47,185 bases of DNA, from assembly GCA_028412835.1 (NCBI GenBank), contig JAONQW010000007.1, positions 1 to 47,185 on the forward strand, written 5' to 3'. Below the pieces are notes generated by a model. That model ran no database searches. It was not told the DNA's origin and saw only the letters and a list, made by a program, of their open reading frames with translations. The DNA comes from Candidatus Pelagibacterales bacterium. Its GTDB lineage: Bacteria; Pseudomonadota; Alphaproteobacteria; Pelagibacterales; AG-422-B15. The position numbers were made by a program, and so were the translations under genes. Within the stretch, counting starts at the first letter, position 1; every line of letters begins with the position of its first letter. Positions 43,313-47,185 of this stretch are shown here, one piece after another.

Positions 43313-44302
43313 TTAAGTAAGAGTTATATCTGATTGAATGTTCATAAGGTCTTCACCAAAACATCTTTGATAATATTCAGCAATTATAGGTTTTTCACTA
43401 TCATCACATTTATTTAAAAAAGTCAGCTGAAATGATAAAGCTATGTTGAAATCAAATATTTCTGCATTCTCAGCCCAAGTTAGTACAGTTCTTGGACTCA
43501 TAACTGTAGAAATATCTCCATTAACAAGACCTTTTCTTGAAAGGTCGGCGACTTTAATCATCAGTTCAATAGTTTCTTCTCTATCAGGTGTGTTATAATT
43601 TTTAACTTTAGAAAGTATGATTTCTTTTTCTTTTTTATTATCAAGATAATTTAATGCTGTAACAATGCTCCATCTATCCATTTGTCCTTGGTTAATTTGC
43701 TGAGTTCCATGGTACAGTCCACTTGTATCACCTAGGCCAACTGTATTAGTTGTTGCAAACAATCTAAAAGATGGATGTGGCTTAATCACTCTATTTTTAT
43801 CAAGCAAAGTAAATTTACCCTCAGACTCAAGAACTCGCTGAATGACAAACATAACATCTGGCCGACCAGCATCATATTCATCAAAAACTAAAGCTGTATT
43901 ATTCTGAATTGCCCATGGTAGAATCCCATCTTGAAATTCTGTTATCTGCTTTCCCTCTTTAAGAACTATGGCATCCTTACCAATTAAATCAATTCTACTA
44001 ACGTGACTATCAAGATTGACTCTAACACAAGGCCAATTAAGTCTTGCTGCAACTTGTTCTATGTGAGTTGATTTGCCTGTTCCATGAAATCCTTGAACCA
44101 TTACTCTTCTATTATATTTAAAGCCAGATAATATTGCCATTGTTGTTGCTTTATCAAAACAATAATTTGAATCAATTTCAGGAACATAAGCTGAGTTTTG
44201 AGAAAACCCATCTACATGAAGGTCTGTATCAATCCCAAACGCTTGATTAACAGAGATTGATATGTCTGGAGTAACTTGATTATTTTGACTTAAATCGCTC
44301 AT
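43313..44302 (-). CDS. cobS: Cobaltochelatase subunit CobS (AAA+ ATPase)
   Basis: MoxR-like AAA+ ATPase partner of CobT, 329 residues. The Walker A motif GFHGTGKST ends the segment around Lys77, and Walker B is ALVFDEYD with Asp141-Glu142. RLFATTNTVGLGDTSGLYHGT is the conserved sensor-1 region of CobS. The stop directly abuts the cobT start, and the first 23 nt overlap the end of the DnaJ-like gene, so the three form one tightly packed operon. Confidence 0.95.
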   Translation of the reverse strand: MSDLSQNNQVTPDISISVNQAFGIDTDLHVDGFSQNSAYVPEIDSNYCFDKATTMAILSGFKYNRRVMVQGFHGTGKSTHIEQVAARLNWPCVRVNLDSHVSRIDLIGKDAIVLKEGKQITEFQDGILPWAIQNNTALVFDEYDAGRPDVMFVIQRVLESEGKFTLLDKNRVIKPHPSFRLFATTNTVGLGDTSGLYHGTQQINQGQMDRWSIVTALNYLDNKKEKEIILSKVKNYNTPDREETIELMIKVADLSRKGLVNGDISTVMSPRTVLTWAENAEIFDFNIALSFQLTFLNKCDDSEKPIIAEYYQRCFGEDLMNIQSDITLT

Positions 44303-44810
44303 AATGATTTTTTATTATTTTATATGATTCTAAAACTTTTTTTAATTTTTCAATATTTTCTTCTTTGTAGCCAACAGTATCGGGATGTAATTGTTTAACA
44401 ATATCTTTAAATTTACTCTTTATTACTTCTAGCGGTGCATTTTTATCATTAATATTTAATTCAGCCAATGCATTAATATATTCACTTCCCATTAATGTAG
44501 AGCCAAATTCTATATTTCCAATATCGGTAAATGAATTAAATAAGTTTTCCCTAATTTTGTTAGTTTTATCAAAGTAATTGCTATTCGTAGCCCCTATTTT
44601 TTGGGTTTTTCTGTGACCAATAATGTCATTTTCAATAAAAGTCTCTATCTCATCAGCCGTCATGTTCTCAAAATAATTCCAATTTTTGTTATATTCTTTA
44701 ATATGAGTTAAACAAAACCATTGATATTCTCTTAGATTATCTGGAGAAATTGGTGCCTTATATTCTCCCAGAAGATTACAATCTGAACTGCTACATTTTT
44801 GGTGTGTCAT
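44280..44810 (-). CDS. DnaJ-domain protein upstream of cobS
   Basis: About 176 residues from the ATG at 44810. A longer frame to 44864 would run into bolA and lacks conserved sequence. The N-terminus has a cysteine-containing module (CSSSDCNLLGEYKAP, then YQWFCLTHIKEYNKNWNYF and a GHRKTQ segment) shared by alphaproteobacterial proteins in this position. The C-terminus is a J domain with the HPD motif in KQLHPDT, ending about 35 residues later. It probably recruits DnaK; the client is unknown. Only 29 bp separate its start from the divergent bolA. Confidence 0.85.
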   Translation of the reverse strand: MTHQKCSSSDCNLLGEYKAPISPDNLREYQWFCLTHIKEYNKNWNYFENMTADEIETFIENDIIGHRKTQKIGATNSNYFDKTNKIRENLFNSFTDIGNIEFGSTLMGSEYINALAELNINDKNAPLEVIKSKFKDIVKQLHPDTVGYKEENIEKLKKVLESYKIIKNHYERFKSK

Positions 44811-44839
44811 AATACAAAGAATACAATTAATATTAATTA

Positions 44840-45139
44840 ATGAATATTGATAATATAATAACAAAAAAAATAAAAGATAATATCGATCCTTTTTATTTTA
44901 GACTTATAAATTTCTCTGAACAACACAGTCATCATGCAACAAACAATAGAGGTGAGTACTCCCATATAAGACTTGTTATAGTGTCTGATATTTTTGAAAA
45001 TAAAAGTAAAGTAAATCGGGAAAGGCTAATTCACAAAGTACTTACTGAAGAATTAAAAGACCATGTTCATGCTCTTGTACTAAAACTTTATTCAATTAAT
45101 GAATTTAAATTATTGAGCACTCAAGACCTTGAGGAGTGA
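44840..45139 (+). CDS. bolA: BolA-family protein
   Basis: 99 residues. The BolA fold signatures are HSHHATNNRGEYSHIRLVIVSDIF in the first half, with the Fe-S-related histidines, and the helix plus strand RERLIHKVLTEELKDHVHALVLKLY. BolA proteins bind monothiol glutaredoxins and affect iron-sulfur homeostasis and stress responses. Divergent from the DnaJ-like gene, as in other alphaproteobacteria. The 3' end overlaps the convergent CorC/HlyC-like gene by 30 nt. Confidence 0.92.
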   Translation: MNIDNIITKKIKDNIDPFYFRLINFSEQHSHHATNNRGEYSHIRLVIVSDIFENKSKVNRERLIHKVLTEELKDHVHALVLKLYSINEFKLLSTQDLEE

Positions 45140-46378
45140 TATTTGATTACCTTGAGTTTCTAAAATTTCAAATTGAAAACCATAATAATTAAACTTTTGC
45201 CCTGGTTTAGGAAAAGAGCGTGATTCATGAATAATTAAACCTGAAATAGTATTAGCTTCACTATCTGGCAATTCCCATCCATATTCACGATTTAAATCTC
45301 TAATTTCAACGTTACCATTTATATTAAAGCTTCCATCAGAATTAACATCAACACCTTTGACTATAACATCATGTTCATCACTAATATCTCCAACAATTTC
45401 TTCAATTATGTCCTCCAAGCTGATCATACCCATTAAAGCACCATATTCATCAACTATGATTGCTAGCTTGGTTCTTTTATTTAAGTGCATTTGTAATTGC
45501 TCTTTTAAAGTGGTTGTTTCAGGCACGAACCATGGTTCAAGCAGTGTTTTTTTGATATCTTCATTGAGTATTGGCAGATCTTTTTTTGTGCTAATTAATC
45601 TTAATAAATTTTTTGCATGAATTATTCCGATTATATTCTCGGCATCATTTTTCCAGACAGGAATCCTTGTATAAGGACTATTGATGACTGCACTTATTAT
45701 GTTATTTGCATCATCATCAATATTAACAGTAAACATATTGCTTCGATGCACCATTACATCTTCAATACCAATAACAGATAAGTCTAAAATTCCTTTAACC
45801 ATATCTTTATCAAACTTATATAGACGACCTTCTTTATGATGCAAATCAACTGTTCCTCGAATTTCATCTTGAACGGACAGCGAGCGACTATTTTTTATAT
45901 AATTCATTCCGAAAACAGCCAATATTCCATGAACTATTTTTTCCATTAACCAAGTTATTGGAGAAAGAAAGAAGACAAAGGGTCTTATTATTGGGCTTAT
46001 TGTTAAAGCCATTTTTTCAGAATTTGAAATCGCATAACTTTTCGGCAGTATTTCAGCAAAAATGACAATTAAAACTGTCATTATTAATACTGCATAAGCT
46101 ACACCGGAGTCTCCAAACATTTTTATTAATAAGCTTGTCGCAAGAGAAGAAGCTAAGATATTTACTAGGTTATTACCCAATAGAATGGCACCAATAAGAG
46201 ACTCTTTGTCGTTTAAAAGATTTATTGCAATTTGTGCATTTTTTTTTCCTTTAATATTTAGTCCAGTAAGTCGACTTCTCGTACTAGCTGTTAAAGCAGT
46301 TTCAGATCCTGAAAAGAATGCTGATAGTATTAAGAGTATAAATATAGATATTGATAATATTATTATGTCAAAAAACAT
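45110..46378 (-). CDS. CorC/HlyC-family CNNM/CBS membrane protein
   Basis: 422 residues: an N-terminal DUF21/CNNM domain with several membrane segments (FSGSETALTASTRSRL near 25-40, then AILLGNNLVNILASSLATSLL), two CBS domains (about 205-325, including VMVHRSNMFTV and LAIIVDEYGALMGMISLEDIIEEIVG) and a C-terminal CorC_HlyC domain. Members are linked to magnesium or cobalt efflux; the hemolysin name is historical. It begins 1 nt after aroB, a pairing common in alphaproteobacteria. Confidence 0.9.
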   Translation of the reverse strand: MFFDIIILSISIFILLILSAFFSGSETALTASTRSRLTGLNIKGKKNAQIAINLLNDKESLIGAILLGNNLVNILASSLATSLLIKMFGDSGVAYAVLIMTVLIVIFAEILPKSYAISNSEKMALTISPIIRPFVFFLSPITWLMEKIVHGILAVFGMNYIKNSRSLSVQDEIRGTVDLHHKEGRLYKFDKDMVKGILDLSVIGIEDVMVHRSNMFTVNIDDDANNIISAVINSPYTRIPVWKNDAENIIGIIHAKNLLRLISTKKDLPILNEDIKKTLLEPWFVPETTTLKEQLQMHLNKRTKLAIIVDEYGALMGMISLEDIIEEIVGDISDEHDVIVKGVDVNSDGSFNINGNVEIRDLNREYGWELPDSEANTISGLIIHESRSFPKPGQKFNYYGFQFEILETQGNQISLLKVLSAQ

Positions 46379-46379
46379 A

Positions 46380-47185
46380 CTAAGTGGTTATCTCCTTAAG
46401 TAGCTTAATAAGCCTATTGTATGAATATTTTTTTTTGATGAAAGCTTTTCCTATTTTTTTAATCAAAATTAAAGTGATCTCATTATTTATGGTCTTTTTA
46501 TCCTTAAGCATCTCAGCAATAAATTTTTTAGGAGGAATCTTTTTTAAACTTTGAGGTAGATTCATTTTTAAACCCATCATAGCAAAGTGATTAATTATCT
46601 GATCACAAGTATTTTTATCTATATTTCCATCTACATAAGATAATTTTGTTGCAATAATAATCCCAATTGAAACTGCTTCACCATGTATAATATTTTTTTT
46701 ATAATCATTTAAAGACTCGATTGCATGTCCAAATGTATGACCAAGGTTTAATAAAGCTCTTGTTCCATGCTCTTTTTCATCATCTTCAACAATTTGTGAT
46801 TTATTAATACAACTCCTATAAATTGCATATATTCTTGCATCGGTATTTCCATTAATAACTTTACTCCCATTTTTTTGAAGCCAATGAAAAAATCTAACAT
46901 CTTTGATTATCCCGTATTTAATAATTTCTGCATATCCCGAGAGTAACTCTCTTTTTGGAAGTGTACGTAAAACGTCAGTGTCAATAACTACTAATTTTGG
47001 TTGATAGAATGAGCCCAATAGATTTTTTCCAAAATTATTATTTACTCCAGTCTTGCCGCCTACAGACGAGTCTACTTGAGCCAATAGTGTTGTAGGTAAT
47101 TGTATGTAATTTATACCTCGTAAAATTATACTTGCAGTAAACCCAACAATATCACCAAGAATACCACCCCCTAAAGCAATAACTG
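46380..47185 (-). CDS. aroB: 3-dehydroquinate synthase, partial (5' end outside window)
   Basis: Shikimate pathway enzyme making 3-dehydroquinate from DAHP, with NAD and a metal. The frame is open to the window edge, so about 268 C-terminal residues are present. They start in the glycine-rich NAD region (LGGGILGDIVGF) and continue with PTTLLAQVDSSVGGKTGVN, LSGYAEIIKYG, NLGHTFGHAIES and HGEAVSIG; the Glu and two His metal ligands lie in the last three. The N-terminal nucleotide-binding part and start codon lie beyond 47185. It is 1 nt upstream of the CorC/HlyC gene. Confidence 0.96.
   Translation of the reverse strand, partial: VIALGGGILGDIVGFTASIILRGINYIQLPTTLLAQVDSSVGGKTGVNNNFGKNLLGSFYQPKLVVIDTDVLRTLPKRELLSGYAEIIKYGIIKDVRFFHWLQKNGSKVINGNTDARIYAIYRSCINKSQIVEDDEKEHGTRALLNLGHTFGHAIESLNDYKKNIIHGEAVSIGIIIATKLSYVDGNIDKNTCDQIINHFAMMGLKMNLPQSLKKIPPKKFIAEMLKDKKTINNEITLILIKKIGKAFIKKKYSYNRLIKLLKEITT

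Noticed and set aside
45110-46378. Hemolysin or toxin gene
   Set aside because: The name HlyC/CorC is historical; the architecture is CNNM plus CBS plus CorC domains, an ion-transport-related membrane protein.
1-47185. Prophage, integrative element or defence island
   Set aside because: No integrase, transposase, restriction, toxin-antitoxin or phage structural gene was recognised, and the tRNA-Leu has no repeat copy of its 3' end that I could see.

Overview
The window is chromosomal DNA from a very AT-rich, compact alphaproteobacterium, most likely a free-living marine one. The evidence is the alphaproteobacterial form of SerC, the metX-metW / hisC-tyrA / DUF2125 block, DnaJ-cobS-cobT beside bolA, fdxA-carD, coq7 next to dsbB, a SAM-II riboswitch and a class I photolyase. 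Genes are packed tightly, with many ATGA or TAATG overlaps and few Shine-Dalgarno sites. I see no transposase, integrase, phage gene, CRISPR array or defence island. The genus cannot be fixed from this sequence alone. The ethylmalonyl-CoA pathway argues against a typical SAR11 genome, which from general knowledge uses the glyoxylate bypass.

Layout. 1-3080: end of a DUF1015 gene, then serC-serA-gpmA (serine from 3-phosphoglycerate). 3099-5010: phaA-phaB. 5007-7622 (minus): metX-metW-gloB behind a promoter, a SAM-II riboswitch and an intrinsic terminator. 7730-9734: hisC-tyrA. 9726-11790 (minus): DUF2125, plsC and ydcF-like genes, with a zinc-ribbon gene divergent. 12224-15551: lysA, a 42-residue LptM-like lipoprotein, argH and a TlpA-like thioredoxin. 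15548-20963 (minus): ccr, mcd, a HIG1-like membrane protein, a PduO adenosyltransferase, etfB and etfA. 21152-23763: ecm and an esterase. 23778-25386 (minus): yqaA-like, dsbB, coq7. 25537-32688: tRNA-Leu(CAA), pabB-pabC, a FATP-type acyl-CoA synthetase, ispH, a thioesterase, a GNAT protein and lhgO. 32691-35439: rpoH, divergent from phr-csaA. 35440-37828: a lysine-rich H1-like gene facing carD, which carries its own lysine-rich tail, behind terB-like and fdxA. 38010-41479: mcm-meaB and rpmB. 41483-47185: cobT, cobS, a DnaJ-like gene, bolA, a CorC/HlyC protein and partial aroB.

How they work together. The central theme is acetyl-CoA assimilation by the ethylmalonyl-CoA pathway and its cofactors. 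PhaA and PhaB make 3-hydroxybutyryl-CoA. Ccr carboxylates crotonyl-CoA. Ecm and Mcm are B12-dependent mutases. Mcd oxidises methylsuccinyl-CoA and should pass electrons to EtfAB, encoded in the same operon. PduO makes adenosylcobalamin, MeaB protects the mutase, and CobST belongs to aerobic cobalamin synthesis. Steps not in the window are crotonase, epimerase, mesaconyl-CoA hydratase, the malyl-CoA lyases and ETF-quinone oxidoreductase.

The least ordinary features are the CarD protein with an N-terminal histone-H1-like tail facing a free H1-like gene across a shared hairpin, the 48-bp tandem duplication between ccr and ecm, and the terminator-coupled SAM-II switch that also places gloB under methionine control.
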